64,000 nt of DNA from Atherix ibis (taxonomy: Eukaryota > Arthropoda > Insecta > Diptera > Athericidae), in the NCBI GenBank assembly GCA_958298945.1, contig OY282609.1, forward strand, positions 65,258,220 to 65,322,219. The letters run 5' to 3'. Below are positions 11,001 to 21,154 of the stretch, piece by piece; within the stretch, counting starts at the first letter, position 1; every line of letters begins with the position of its first letter. Position numbers and translations under genes: made by a program. A model generated the notes under the pieces. That model had not been told where the DNA came from. It did no database searches and saw nothing but the letters and a program-made list of their open reading frames with translations.

Positions 11001-13612
11001 TTCACTTCATAGTGATCCGATTTCGCATGATCTCTTGACCGTTTCATAGTATTCAATGCATGAAATTTAAGCACATAAGCAAAATAATGTGCAAAATTCA
11101 TGTCAGACAAATGAATAATTGTGATACTGTTTTTTCTGGACAATGAATGATGTAATAAAGATTATGCCCATCCAGGATATCGTATTCCTTAGACCTTGAA
11201 CATGCTCAACTTACGTAATGTCCGTAAGCAACTACAATTTCTTGTTCTTGTTATAACACTCTCATATCCTACTAAAACGTTAAGGTATTTCTTCTATAAC
11301 AGTTTCATTAATTTGTTTTCCTTTTATTTTATTTGATCGTCTTTCATTTCATGAATGACCATCGGCTAGGATGGAAAAAAAATTACCGTGAAAATATGTA
11401 AAAATAATTCATGCGTACGGAAAGGTTCAAGAGCAAAATATTGTAGAAAAGAACAAAAAATACAAGAATATATATAAAATATGTATGTTGGTTGTGGCTA
11501 TGGTTTATATAATATAGTTAAGGTCATAGATGAGAAAGATTATTATTGGTAATAACTCAACTGAACAAAAATGAATTGCACTAGTTGCAGTTTAAAGTTT
11601 TTTTTTTTAATTGTAACTATTCTCTGTTCTGATTCATTTTATGTTTTATATTGTTTACCTGCCTACGTATCAAGTCGTCTAACTATACTATACAAATGTC
11701 ACACTATATAATTGATTACTTTCAATATAAAGAGATATACAGAATAGATAGTTATCCACCACTTTATGCTTTTTGTTTTCGTACTGCAAATCAATTTGAA
11801 CTGTCTCATCATAGCCGATGATGTAATGTGCAAAATGTATTGCAACGTAAATTGCTTGGAAATCTGATACATACAATTTGAAAGGGAGAATTGATATACT
11901 CGTATAGTAAAACTTACCTTCGCAATGAAGTCCATCGCCACGATATCCAGGGAAGCATGTACATGTAAAGCTTCCAAGTGTGTTTGTGCAATGTGCAAAT
12001 ACATCGCATGGTCGATATTTACACTCATTTTCATCTAATAAGAAAAAATGGAAGGCATAGAAAGGTCACAGATTAAAAATACAATGTAAAATATAATAGT
12101 ACAGAAATATAGTAAAATAATTCACTATCTCATGTATAGAGTGAAAAAAAATATGTATTTTAGCAATTATTAAATACCTGCAACTTGACAATTGCATCCA
12201 CCGTAGCCGTCATTACAGTGACAAACACCATTCAGGCATACACCATTGGTACAAGAAGTGCCGTCCTTATCACAGTCATCTAAGATATATTATTATAATT
12301 AGCAAAGATTAATGTAAAAATGATTTTATGATTTGTAAAAGAATTCTTTGCCAAACTCATTTATTATTATTTCTATTTTTAATATACTCGTAGTATGCCA
12401 ATTTTTTCCAAATTTGTTCATAAGATATATGAAGAAAATTCGAAATGGTCAATTGGAAATTTGTCACTTTCAATAATCTTTTAATAATCTCTAATTGTTA
12501 TATATATTGTCTTTTAATTTGTAAAATATTGTACTTACTTGTGCACTTAAGCTCTTTACTCAGCTCATCGGATCCAAGAAAACAATCTTGGCTACCGTCG
12601 CAAAGTTTCGATAATTCGTATAATTGTAAGTAATCTGTTGATTCGTTGACTTGACAACCAAAATAGCCATCCTCGAGATTTAGAAAAAACACTTCACCTT
12701 TAAATCTACTTGTTTTTGTTTTGTAGCTTTGTGAATGTACCTAATATATAAGAAAAAAAATTACGCCTATTAATTTTTTCCACTTTTTTATTAATTGTGC
12801 CTACTTCGAAAAAATACAAAACAAAAAAGAATTTGTATAACCTGATTGATTGCCTTTATGGTGGTATTAAAATTAATAAAGTCAGGAGTACATTTTTTTC
12901 TCTAACATAAAATTTTCTACTTTTATTTTTAATTTTTCTTTGCTATTAGGAATGATAATGTTAAAAAATACCCAGTAACGACCTGAATAAGTAAAACTAA
13001 AAATTATCTTGCATGTTCATATACTATAATAAAGTGTGTTTAAATTATTAAAACAAGTCCGAGTATAGTTTTTACTCTGTATTTTATTTAAAATGTTATA
13101 TGATACAAATAGGACTTGACATTTGATTGTACAAAATTAATTTTATCACTTTTTATCAATTTTAGGAAAAAACTCTTAAAGACCGCGTTGAACATATAAA
13201 AAACCTTCTACAAATCTGATGATTCTGCCATATAAAGCATAATGGAAAGAGTCGAAGCAATATATAATCAAAATATGAATTTATTTATTTTTACTTTTAG
13301 AAGCACAAATCCGATAACCCTTTATAAACAGCTACAAAATTCATTAAACCTGACCTTTCGCTTTTTCTTTTTGAGAATTTTAATTTTTATATTTTTTACT
13401 TGATTTTAGCTCTTAGTCATTAAATCATAATTTATCTGTTAACGGTTGATAATCGATTATTACTACCTGCTATTGAGATGTTTATTTCAATCTTTGATTC
13501 GTATATTATGAACATAAAAAATTATTTGCGAATAGTATGCAAAAACTATATCTTACCGAACTCGAGAGCAGCACTATCCACGTGACTAGTGGCAATAGTA
13601 TTTTCATTTTTA
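1..13612 (-). CDS. dp: dumpy (dp) gene, N-terminal exons 1-9 of the visible part, partial (continues left of the window)
   Basis: This is the 5' coding part of dumpy, a gigantic extracellular matrix protein with a signal peptide, hundreds of EGF modules and (in Drosophila) a C-terminal ZP domain and membrane anchor. It links epidermis, tendon cells and trachea to the overlying apical matrix. Nine exons on the minus strand join at 13612-13557, 12740-12539, 12279-12178, 12034-11918, 8276-8145, 8072-7701, 7436-7191, 6888-5197 and 5079-1. All junctions have GT/AG sites and the reading frame is kept throughout, giving about 2,660 codons here. The order of modules matches what I know of the Drosophila Dumpy N-terminus: a short [16 protein letters not shown] segment, an LDLa-like module, then calcium-binding EGF modules with repeated D-(I/V)-(D/N)-E-C starts. 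Other EGF giants (Notch, fibrillin-like, uninflatable) do not have this N-terminal order. The stop codon, ZP domain and most of the protein are outside the window. Identity is by recalled family knowledge, not by a search. Confidence 0.95.
5080..5196 (-). other. dumpy intron 8-9 (117 bp)
   Basis: A short AT-rich intron with donor GTAAAG and acceptor TCTAAG. Nothing else is seen in it. Confidence 0.9.
5197..6888 (-). CDS. dp: dumpy exon 8: large EGF exon, 564 codons
   Basis: This exon is 1,692 nt, phase 1/1, with acceptor ATATGCAG and donor GTAAAG. It holds EGF modules starting [84 protein letters not shown] and [16 protein letters not shown]. Between them are shorter Cys modules ([56 protein letters not shown]). 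It closes with [15 protein letters not shown] and [11 protein letters not shown]. The sequence around [17 protein letters not shown] and PGGSSGDP is very close to what I recall for Drosophila Dumpy. All modules are complete and no frameshift is seen, so the exon appears under normal coding constraint. Confidence 0.96.
6889..7190 (-). other. dumpy intron 7-8 (302 bp)
   Basis: An AT-rich intron with donor GTTAGT and acceptor ATATGCAG. I see no RNA gene or repeat in it. Confidence 0.88.
7191..7436 (-). CDS. dp: dumpy exon 7: two calcium-binding EGF modules
   Basis: This exon is 246 nt (82 codons), phase 1/1. It encodes modules starting [15 protein letters not shown] and [18 protein letters not shown] and ends at [11 protein letters not shown]. 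The donor is GTTAGTAAG, a weaker consensus than the other sites. The acceptor is ACCATAG after an A-rich, pyrimidine-poor stretch, also weak, so this exon could be alternatively included. Skipping it would keep the frame because both ends are phase 1. Confidence 0.9.
7437..7700 (-). other. dumpy intron 6-7 (264 bp)
   Basis: Donor GTATGT; acceptor ACCATAG. The acceptor lacks the usual pyrimidine tract, because a run of A and then a mixed sequence precedes it on the minus strand. Nothing else is seen. Confidence 0.85.
7701..8072 (-). CDS. dp: dumpy exon 6: three calcium-binding EGF modules
   Basis: This exon is 372 nt (124 codons), phase 1/1, with acceptor TTTATTTAG and donor GTATGTAT. It holds three complete EGF modules starting [28 protein letters not shown] and [15 protein letters not shown]. 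Each has the CxC...G(Y/F)xG end. The reading stays open past the donor for a short way, but splicing restores the expected order with the next exon. Confidence 0.94.
8145..8276 (-). CDS. dp: dumpy exon 5: one calcium-binding EGF module
   Basis: This exon is 132 nt, phase 1/1, with acceptor TTTTCATTAG and donor GTATGAAC. It encodes [20 protein letters not shown], then [20 protein letters not shown]. The unusual ECCNLPAHF core replaces the common NTxGSY/F of EGF modules and is a recognisable Dumpy-specific module. It was found by splice-site reading and has no internal ATG-started frame of useful size. Confidence 0.93.
8277..11917 (-). other. dumpy intron 4-5 (3.6 kb)
   Basis: This is the largest intron between coding exons in the window. 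It is AT-rich and unique-looking, with no open frame resembling a protein and no transposon recognised. It carries several TACGAGTA/TACTCGTA 8-mers (8562, 8710, 9829, 11897). The stretch at about 8,860-9,100 has short direct repeats (taccgagctcactca twice, near 8,904 and 8,931). Large introns of dumpy may hold enhancers, but none can be read from sequence alone. Confidence 0.8.
11918..12034 (-). CDS. dp: dumpy exon 4: one calcium-binding EGF module
   Basis: This exon is 117 nt, phase 1/1, with acceptor TTCTTATTAG and donor GTAAGTTT. It encodes one EGF module: [16 protein letters not shown], then [21 protein letters not shown]. It has six Cys and the D-E-N-E-C start typical of calcium-binding EGF. 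It is followed by the largest internal intron in the window (3.6 kb). Confidence 0.93.
12178..12279 (-). CDS. dp: dumpy exon 3: short EGF-like module
   Basis: This exon is 102 nt, phase 1 to phase 1, with acceptor ATCTTAG and donor GTATTT. It encodes [20 protein letters not shown] followed by [11 protein letters not shown], a compact EGF-like/laminin-like Cys cluster. It is too short and the wrong way round to appear as an ATG-started reading frame. Its frame was fixed from both neighbouring exons. The matching segment follows the LDLa-like module in Drosophila Dumpy. Confidence 0.9.
12539..12740 (-). CDS. dp: dumpy exon 2: mature N-terminus and LDLa-like module
   Basis: The acceptor is TATATATTAG and the donor is GTAAGTAC. 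The exon has 202 nt and enters in phase 0 and leaves in phase 1. It starts [17 protein letters not shown], then [13 protein letters not shown], and then carries an LDL-receptor class A-like segment with [13 protein letters not shown] near its centre and a last Cys at KCT. Only four Cys are visible against six in a standard LDLa repeat, so the module is short or atypical. The same segment is known at the start of Drosophila Dumpy, which is the main reason for the gene name. The part just after the signal peptide is basic and has no Cys. Confidence 0.92.
12741..13556 (-). other. dumpy intron 1-2 of the visible part (816 bp)
   Basis: It lies between the signal-peptide exon (donor GTAAGA) and the LDLa-like exon (acceptor TATTAG). 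It is AT-rich with no ORF or repeat of note. Two smaller introns further on (12280-12538 and 12035-12177) are equally plain; the first holds one TACTCGTA at 12385. Confidence 0.82.
13557..13612 (-). CDS. dp: dumpy exon with start codon and signal peptide
   Basis: The ATG is at 13607-13605. Seventeen codons follow ([17 protein letters not shown]): a basic residue, then a hydrophobic core, then small residues, which is a typical secretory signal peptide start. The exon ends at 13557 with donor GTAAGA, phase 0, and reads on into the exon at 12740. Upstream of the ATG the minus strand reads as a T-rich tract with a CTAAT branch-like site and TTTACAG, then TAAAAATG. This looks like a normal 3' splice site 5 nt before the ATG, so the exon is probably not the first exon of the transcript. 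This short exon was found by eye from the splice sites and the signal peptide. The start is chosen because it is the only ATG in frame with the next exon that gives a signal peptide. Confidence 0.8.
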
Positions 13613-16600
13613 CTGTAAATAGAAAAATTAGAAAAAAATTATTTAAAAATATAATTTTTTTTTTAATGGTTATTATTCTTAAATATTTTATTAGTTTTTA
13701 TCTTAAATTATACAAATAATTATTGGTTTGTGATTTTTAGTAAAAGCGATAATATTTATGAAGTAGTGCATGATTTATATTTGTATAAATATTATTATAA
13801 ACATAAATTTTAAAAAAATATATATAGAAACATATTTTAGTTGATAAAATATTTATGCCTATCAAATTGATAGTCTATACTAGACTATACTATGAATTTG
13901 TATATTTAATAATATGTAATTGTGGTGTTGGGCTATACTATTCGTATCATATTCACAAAGTGCAATAGGAATTATTTCTTGTTTAATTAAAAGAATAAAT
14001 TTGTTCCTTTGAGAATACGTTAATATGTTAAGCCTTTTAAATTTGTTCAAGCAATGCGTTTATAAAAACATACAAAACCCAATAATCTATAAAAAAAATA
14101 CGCATTTATAGAAACAAATTAAAACGCAACCTCTTCTATGTCATTTAACTGTTATTGGGAATATAAGAATTAAAATTTGAATATTGCCTACACACGCCAA
14201 TGGAGTCGTATTTATTGTAGGCTAAGATATGTTAAACTGAAATATTTTACATAAATAGTAGGTTTTTGAGAACATAACTACCTATATACCCATATCATTG
14301 TGTTTGTTTGCATGATAATCGACATATAAAAGGCAATAAACTTTGATGGAATTATTTTTCTATGGAGAAAAAAAACACCCAGTAATAATAGCGCAAAAGT
14401 AAATGTAAGGAGAAGTCAACAGCAATTTAAGTTGTGTAGTACTTCTCTAGAAATATTCATAGAAATACAAGTACATGAAGAGTAACACCTAAACTAAAAC
14501 TGTTCTGGTATTCTGGTATTGACTTATTCTCGAGGTATTCAGGTACGTGTACGAGTATAAGATTGTCTGATCATTAATAATATAAAGTGTGTATGGTAAG
14601 AAAAAGAAACAAGTGCAAAGACCTTTTCCTCAACTTCTTGTTTCTCATATTCTATTCGTCGTTAATACGTCATTCAAATTTTTAACTTTTATCAGATTTT
14701 TTTATCTTTATATTGAAAAAGTCATTGCTATCAAATATTCACAAATTAGTTATAGTTCTGCTAATGGAATAATTTCCATTTCAAACACATATTATACGGA
14801 AAAGTTTCTTGTTTCGTTTACAATGATTCTTCTATTGAACGAAATTAAAAAAAAAATTAATACGATAACTTGTAAATACAAGTAGCATGAAAAAAACCTA
14901 CTCTTATCTATGATTTAATATTAAAAATATAAGAAGCGTCTGTATTTATATAAATTAGAGAGTATCATTTATTTAATAGGTAGCTTAAGAGAATGTTGTA
15001 AATAATCAAAATACACCAACGAGTGTTATCTATTGTCACCTACAATGATAATAAAATATCTTATAAAATAATCTATGATTCATAATAATACGAGTTAACA
15101 CTTGATCTTTCATAAGAGGATTTTCTATAATATATAACTCGTATATTCGTGTCCACCAAATGGAAATATTTTGATAATCATTTTCATTCATTGTATAGAA
15201 ATTTCTTATGGAAATGTCTTATTTGTTCTCTTTTAAATTGATCCTAGGCTTTGCCTTACGATGTATCATGGAATATAATGAAGAAGATATCATTACAAAA
15301 TATCAAGGTAAACTTAAACGAGTACATATACATACATACATATATGAATATATATTTAGAATCCATCTTCACTAAACGAAAATGCAGGTACTTATCACTG
15401 TCAGATTAGCCATCAATAGATTCATTCGTTCTGAAGTTTTTATTGCTGCCGAAATTGGAATGCAATGAATTATTTTGAATAGAATTTCAAGTAAGCTCAA
15501 GTATTAGCTACTGAATAAATTCCTTTGAAGAGATTTTCTTTCACACTTTCGTAATATAGAACAAATTAACTTTAGAAACAATTACCATTTAGACCCTCCT
15601 TCTAAATTAATTAATTAAATAGAAAAATATTTAATTCTAACAAAAAATAAAATAAACAAAAGGAAATTAAAAACAATTTAATCCAAAATTTTCTATTCAT
15701 AATAATTTAAGCAAACACATGCACAAAAAAAAAATTCATTAACGTTAGATAATTAAATAAAAACTGACGTTGTATTTCTATGATGGAGAAGAACAAAATT
15801 CAAATTAAAATGCGATTAACGTATTAAAAATAAACAAGTAGTAATGTTTGCATAACATAATTAATATTAGTAATATTTAGTTATAATCGACTATGTAGAA
15901 AAAGGTGTATGGTTATAAGTTTATATATTCGTATCCTAACAGTTGCAAAGGTTTTATGATAACATCGATTATTGGCATCTTATGTCATTGAATTTTTTTG
16001 CGTCTGCAAACAAATTTTAGTAATTAAATTATTAATTTTTTTTATAATATGTAAATTATCGTCAGTACATATTGTTTAGTTTTTTTTTTTTTTTAAGTAA
16101 ATTTTGACTTTGCGCAATGATATTAGCAAAAGAGGAAGAATATATGAAGTATATTAAATAATGACAAGATTATGAATGTAGTCATTACTTAATGACATTT
16201 TTATAGTTGTTAAGTGTAAAAAATTATATGACACCCGAGGGTTTTTTCATGAAATATATCTGTAAGAAATCTGAAGGCTACTTTTGTAGGTGCTAGATTT
16301 AAAATTCAGCTCAAATTAACTACAAATTTATTGGAATTGGTTAAGTATGTACATTTTATTGTAGTTATAATGTCGATATATGGTATTTAATTTATAACGA
16401 ATTTTATTTAATAATAATATAAATATGAAAAATATGATAGCCATCCAAACAATTAGGCTCAGCTTTTTTAGGTGGGGTGGACTATAGTTATGATAAGTAC
16501 ACCTACCATTCAAAATACGAGTAGTTTTATTTTAATCATTTCTGAGAAGACTTATGAAAAGAAAATCACAAATTTCAATTCAATGTAGACAAATAAATAT

Positions 16601-17892
16601 TATACTTGTTAGGTATCTGCGAGCATTATTCTAATTTGATTGAAACTGTATCGTGAATTTTTCTTTTCTTATTCGGTTTCTTGTACAGTAGAAATATGAG
16701 AACAAAAAAAATCGGAATCAAATCAAATAAGAGGTGTAGAAAATCTTCTATAATAAAAATTTTACACAATAGATTTTTTATAATTTTTCATTACATAATA
16801 TAATAAAGCAAACGTATTTTTAGAATTTTTTTCCGCTTATAATCAACGGATATAATAAGGTGAGTACACAGATAATTCCCATTACCATAGTCTATTGGAT
16901 TTTTTCTTCCTATTGTACACCTCTACTATATAAATAAGAAGATTCTACCCGCTAAAAATACGAAGCATATGTATATTCTATTAAAAAATATACGTCTATG
17001 CTACAGTAGTAAGTCATTTACTTGTGAATCACGCATGGCAGGTATGAATGTATCTATATACATACACTTCAAGAAGAACTTTTCTATTTCCAGTTTAATA
17101 ATGATGCTTTCTTTACGTTCTTCTTTCTTACATACTTTACCGTTCTTACCGTTTCTCATTGATCGAAGATTAATCGTTTCAACGTGAACAGAATTCGAAT
17201 TATTGTACATGCCAAGAGGAGACGCAACTTCACTTAATGCGAAGAAAACCCCTCTTTCAGATCGATCCATTCTTCTTTCGACTATTACACCCTAGCTACT
17301 CTTTTGTTATTTTCTTCTCTATCTTTGCCTGTCCCATCATATGAATCTAAGTACAATTGATCTCATTTAAGAAATTCACTCTTTAAATATTAAGCCATCA
17401 CAACTATCAATGGAAATGAAGAAAAAAAGAATTCTGTCATCAAATAACTAATACGACTCAAATCAGAGTTTTATTTATATTTTGACGAGCTAGATGACGA
17501 CCTCCACCTTTTTCCCCTTTCTTATTTAAATTCATCTTTTATTTATTAAAATTTTTCAAAATACTTTGTAAAAATAAGGGTTTTTTTTTCAAATTATTTA
17601 ATAAAAAAAATATCTTTAGTCAAATGTAGATGAATAAATGAGAAAAAGAAACAATATAGTTTGTGATATTTTATGTTCAGAGTTTTTAGTAATAAATTTC
17701 CCGTATTCTTTTGTTGATGTATTTATGAAAGATAGAAAATAAGTAAACTTATTCAAAAGTAATATTAAAATATTATTTTCAAAATTCACCCCCAGTCGCC
17801 TTTTATAATAGTTCGGGCCGAGCATAAGATTACTCTAATTCCCCAATCCAGAAGGGTTCAATATACGCTGGGTGGCCCAACCACCTATTTGC
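13613..17892. other. AT-rich non-coding DNA, probable first intron of dumpy
   Basis: No coding exon, transposon or RNA gene can be supported in this stretch. The short open frames here (for example around 14,589-14,885 and 16,328-16,513) have low-complexity AT-driven composition and no domain. The minus-strand sequence touching 13,613 is a T-rich tract ending TTTACAG, taken as the 3' splice site of a 5'UTR intron. A few TACGAGTA sites occur (14550, 16518). Confidence 0.6.
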
Positions 17893-18800
17893 TATTAATT
17901 CGCAAAGATAATGTACATTCGGACTCGTTTCAAAGTATTTTCTATGATTTCTGGCAATAAATTCTCCACTTCTTCTTCGATGTTATCCTTTAGGGCCACG
18001 AAGGTCTGTGGCTTGTTTGTATAGACCATTGACTTCAAAAAAAAACCTTAGAAAAACACGATCAAATCGGGCGATCTTGCAGATCAGTGCAAATAACGAA
18101 AACTACAGATTAGGCGACCGGAAAACGCTGGCTGCAGAATGTCCACTGTTGCTCGTGTTCTGTATGCGGTTGCACTGTCCTGATGGAACCACATGTTCTC
18201 CATTTTGTCAATTTTTGACAACAAGAAGTCTTTTATCATGGTTCTGTAGTGTTTATCAGTTACAGTAACAGTGCTGACGACAACGTCATCGAAAAAATAT
18301 AGGCAAATGCCGTTCTTCCGTAAACAGTGACTTTGAGAGGATGCATTACAAGCAGATTTTCAGTGCTCCAAAAGCGATAGTTTCACTCATGATGATTTGT
18401 AATGCAATCGTGGTCGAGATCTAGGGGGCTCAGCTGTAATTTACACGTGATTGGAGGTATCCAGGTAATAGCTGATACTGTTTGGACTTTAAATGGGAAA
18501 ATTTAAAAGTCTTTCACCAAAATTGGCTGTAAAGATAAAAAGTTTTGATGCCCAATTGCGTCTGGCAGAATATTTGAAGATTCTCTTGGACATCTGCAGA
18601 TATAGCAGCGATATTATCGACGGAAAGGCAGCTCTGGATCCGCCACATCTGCTACTGTTTTGTGTTGAAACAGTATCCTCGAGGCGAACGGCTAAACATG
18701 GAAGTGTTTGACCTGTTTGTGCCAGTCGACCAGGAAATGAACGGTCAAATTCATGTTGAGCCAAAACCTCCGACCGATTATTCATCAAAAACATTGGCAC
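17893..18800 (-). pseudogene. Decayed DD41D (rosa-like) Tc1/mariner transposase relic
   Basis: Reading the minus strand with several stops and frame changes gives the conserved blocks of a Tc1/mariner transposase of the DD41D type. In order these are a block ending NIAAI, then NYRFWSTENLLVMHPLKVTV (about 18,430-18,320), then WFHQDSATAYRTRATVDIL (second catalytic Asp codon at 18,177-18,179), then RSPDL followed by a frame that has lost the third Asp. The C-terminal part VYTNKPQTFVALKDNIEEEV runs through NTLKRVRMYIIFAN to a stop near 17,893-17,898. The family normally reads WFQQDGATxHTA...PPRSCDLTPLDFFLWG. First and third catalytic positions are not intact, so it is an old dead copy. I could not place the terminal repeats with confidence. 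The class was recognised by eye and by recalled family motifs. Confidence 0.72.
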
Positions 18801-21154
18801 AATTATTCCACGTTTTTGAGTAGTTTATCTACGTGTATTCTGTTTCTGTTTACCTCAAGAATGTCAAAGTCGCGATGACATAAGACGCCATTTGCAAAAT
18901 GAGAGCATTTCTAAAGCATAGAGTGATGACTTTTGCGCCACCTGTTAGATACTCATACATAAAACATGTGAAACAATTTTGGAAGGTAATTAATTTATAA
19001 TCAATTCTAATCTCTTTATAAGATGGTAAATAGTATTCTATTTTTTGTGAAATATTTTGATTTGTGTATAAAATGTTGTTTCTATAGAAATAAGGAACTG
19101 TTTTTGTACTTTTCTTTATGTCTAATCTGGAATTCCACTGCTTTACGGTACTTCAATTTTTAATACTTGATTACGATGATTTGCAAATAATCAATGCCTG
19201 GCCGAAAGCACTCACCTAACTATATGTATGTATAACTATCTGAGGTGGTAAAAATAAGAAAATAAAAATCCTGTTACTTCACCCACAGAGATTGGCAGTT
19301 ATCATGGCAAATTGGAAAAAAAAACTCGTCGTAGATATACGTTAGATAAATAAGATCAGATACATAAAATGGAAATGGTATCTGATCTTATTTATCTAGT
19401 ATTTATTCTAGACTACGTTTGGAACAAGAAAACCTGTAAGCTAACAACACAAGCAAATATAATAGAACAACTTGCCCACAGAGTTAAATAAATACTGAGA
19501 TAAATGTGGAAGAAAACGGCGAGGGAAGCTTTATTAATCGAATAAATAATATAGAACTTGGCAACTGAAGGCGATATCACCTACCACATTGCCTACGCAG
19601 ATATGTACTTGCTTAATTGTTAAAAATGTTTTGCGAACATTAACGCATCTATGAATATATTCATGTCTTCAAGATAGACCAAAGATCCGCATACGTGGGG
19701 CAATAATTATTACTAGCAAGGTCTGATGATATAGACTCCAATAGTTATGAACACCTAATTTGTGTTTAATATACAATTTTGGCGACATAAGTGAAATAAA
19801 AAGTGCACTAGTATCTGCGGAAATGTTGTAATTATCTGCAAAGTTTTAATATTAGCTATAGAACTGTTTTGTTACTGTAAAAGTTCTGGTCGGTAATAAT
19901 TATTACTTCAGTTATTTAATAAAAAAAAACAGAGGATTTATGAATGTACATACACGTATGCCTCTTTCGAGCCTGTTTGTAAATTCTACTTTCTATTCAC
20001 TATAATTAAATGGATTCTAGGAAACTCATTTTCACAATTGTAGACTGTTATATCAGATACAGAATATGTTAAGTAAGATAAAAGTAATAATAATAATAAG
20101 AAAATTACAAATTGAAACTGTGCGTAAATATGCATACAATTAAGATGCCATACAAATAAGAGAGCGCATAATATCGGAGGTGGATACCAAACCAATTAGA
20201 CATTTCTTAATGCTGGTTCTTTTCCTGCCATCTCATGTTTGATTCATAAGTTTAACAATTATTTATGAAAACTTTACATACAGATCACTTTTTCTCCAGG
20301 TAACGGAGGTGATCACATCCCCAGAACTATTTCCAATCAATGCAATTTGAAAGAAGAAAATATCTTCGTTATAATATTCCAAAATTGAATATGGTAATTT
20401 TTTCAATTACAAGAATATTTATTATCGTCTAAAACCAAATTTTTTCTTTATACAAAAATAATAATATTTTCATAGGAAAAAATGAAAAAAAAATGCAAAT
20501 GTCCATAAAATAGAAGCTCTGAATTCGTATGTTTAAACTAAAAAAGAGTTAAATCGAAAAGGCCACAAGTTAACTTTCTTTAAATACGGGCGTAACGTGA
20601 TCACTTGATTCTGTAGTCAATATCGAAGTCCATTAAAAACCAACTAATACTATGCCAATAAAATAGTTGATAATATGTTTTATGTTCTGTTTTGCAAATG
20701 AACTTTGCACGAGTTCGAAAATACATTAACAAACTTCAGTATTTCTTCTCGTATTAGTGTAGCCAAAAGTACAAATGTGTAAATTTGCAAGCTTGTTTTG
20801 CCAATATTGGCATAACATATTTAGCACCCATAACGTACGAATATTTGCAATATTTTATCAGACTAATACTAGGTGTTTCAATCACGTAAACTACTATCAT
20901 GGCATTTATTCGTTTACAGACTGTTTAGGCTAAATCAGTAGAATATAAGACCAGTTGCTCTCAAATTGGACCAAATGTGAATTTATTTTAAGTTGTTTGT
21001 ATATACCATAAAATAAGCCAAATTTTTAACACATCCAAATTGGAGGTTTTTTTTTTTGGTTTTAATTACTATGTATAATAATTGAATTCAGAATTATTAC
21101 TTTATTTCGAAATAGTATTTGAATTATATTTTAAAATATTTATTTTAATCATAA
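18801..21154. other. AT-rich non-coding DNA
   Basis: No gene is seen. The stretch contains one strong hairpin (19,344-19,397, listed separately). Its left part to about 18,960 may still belong to the DD41D relic, since base composition is less AT-rich there. Confidence 0.5.
19344..19397. repeat. Perfect 20-bp inverted repeat (hairpin) with 14-nt loop
   Basis: The left arm (19,344-19,363) begins AGATAAATAAGATC and the right arm (19,378-19,397) is its exact reverse complement. The loop is 14 nt. Weak pairing may continue outside. It could be a small MITE remnant or a transcribed hairpin. No TA duplication flanking it is obvious. Confidence 0.8.

Noticed and set aside
1..13612. Alternative identity as Notch, fibrillin-like, uninflatable or another EGF-rich gene
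   Set aside because: The LDLa-like start, the ECCNLPAHF module and the order of short Cys modules and EGFs fit Dumpy and not these proteins.
14589..17825. Open frames at 14,589-14,885 (+), 16,328-16,513 (-), 17,001-17,270 (-), 17,616-17,825 (-)
   Set aside because: Composition follows the AT-rich background, with no domain, no supporting splice sites and no known similarity.
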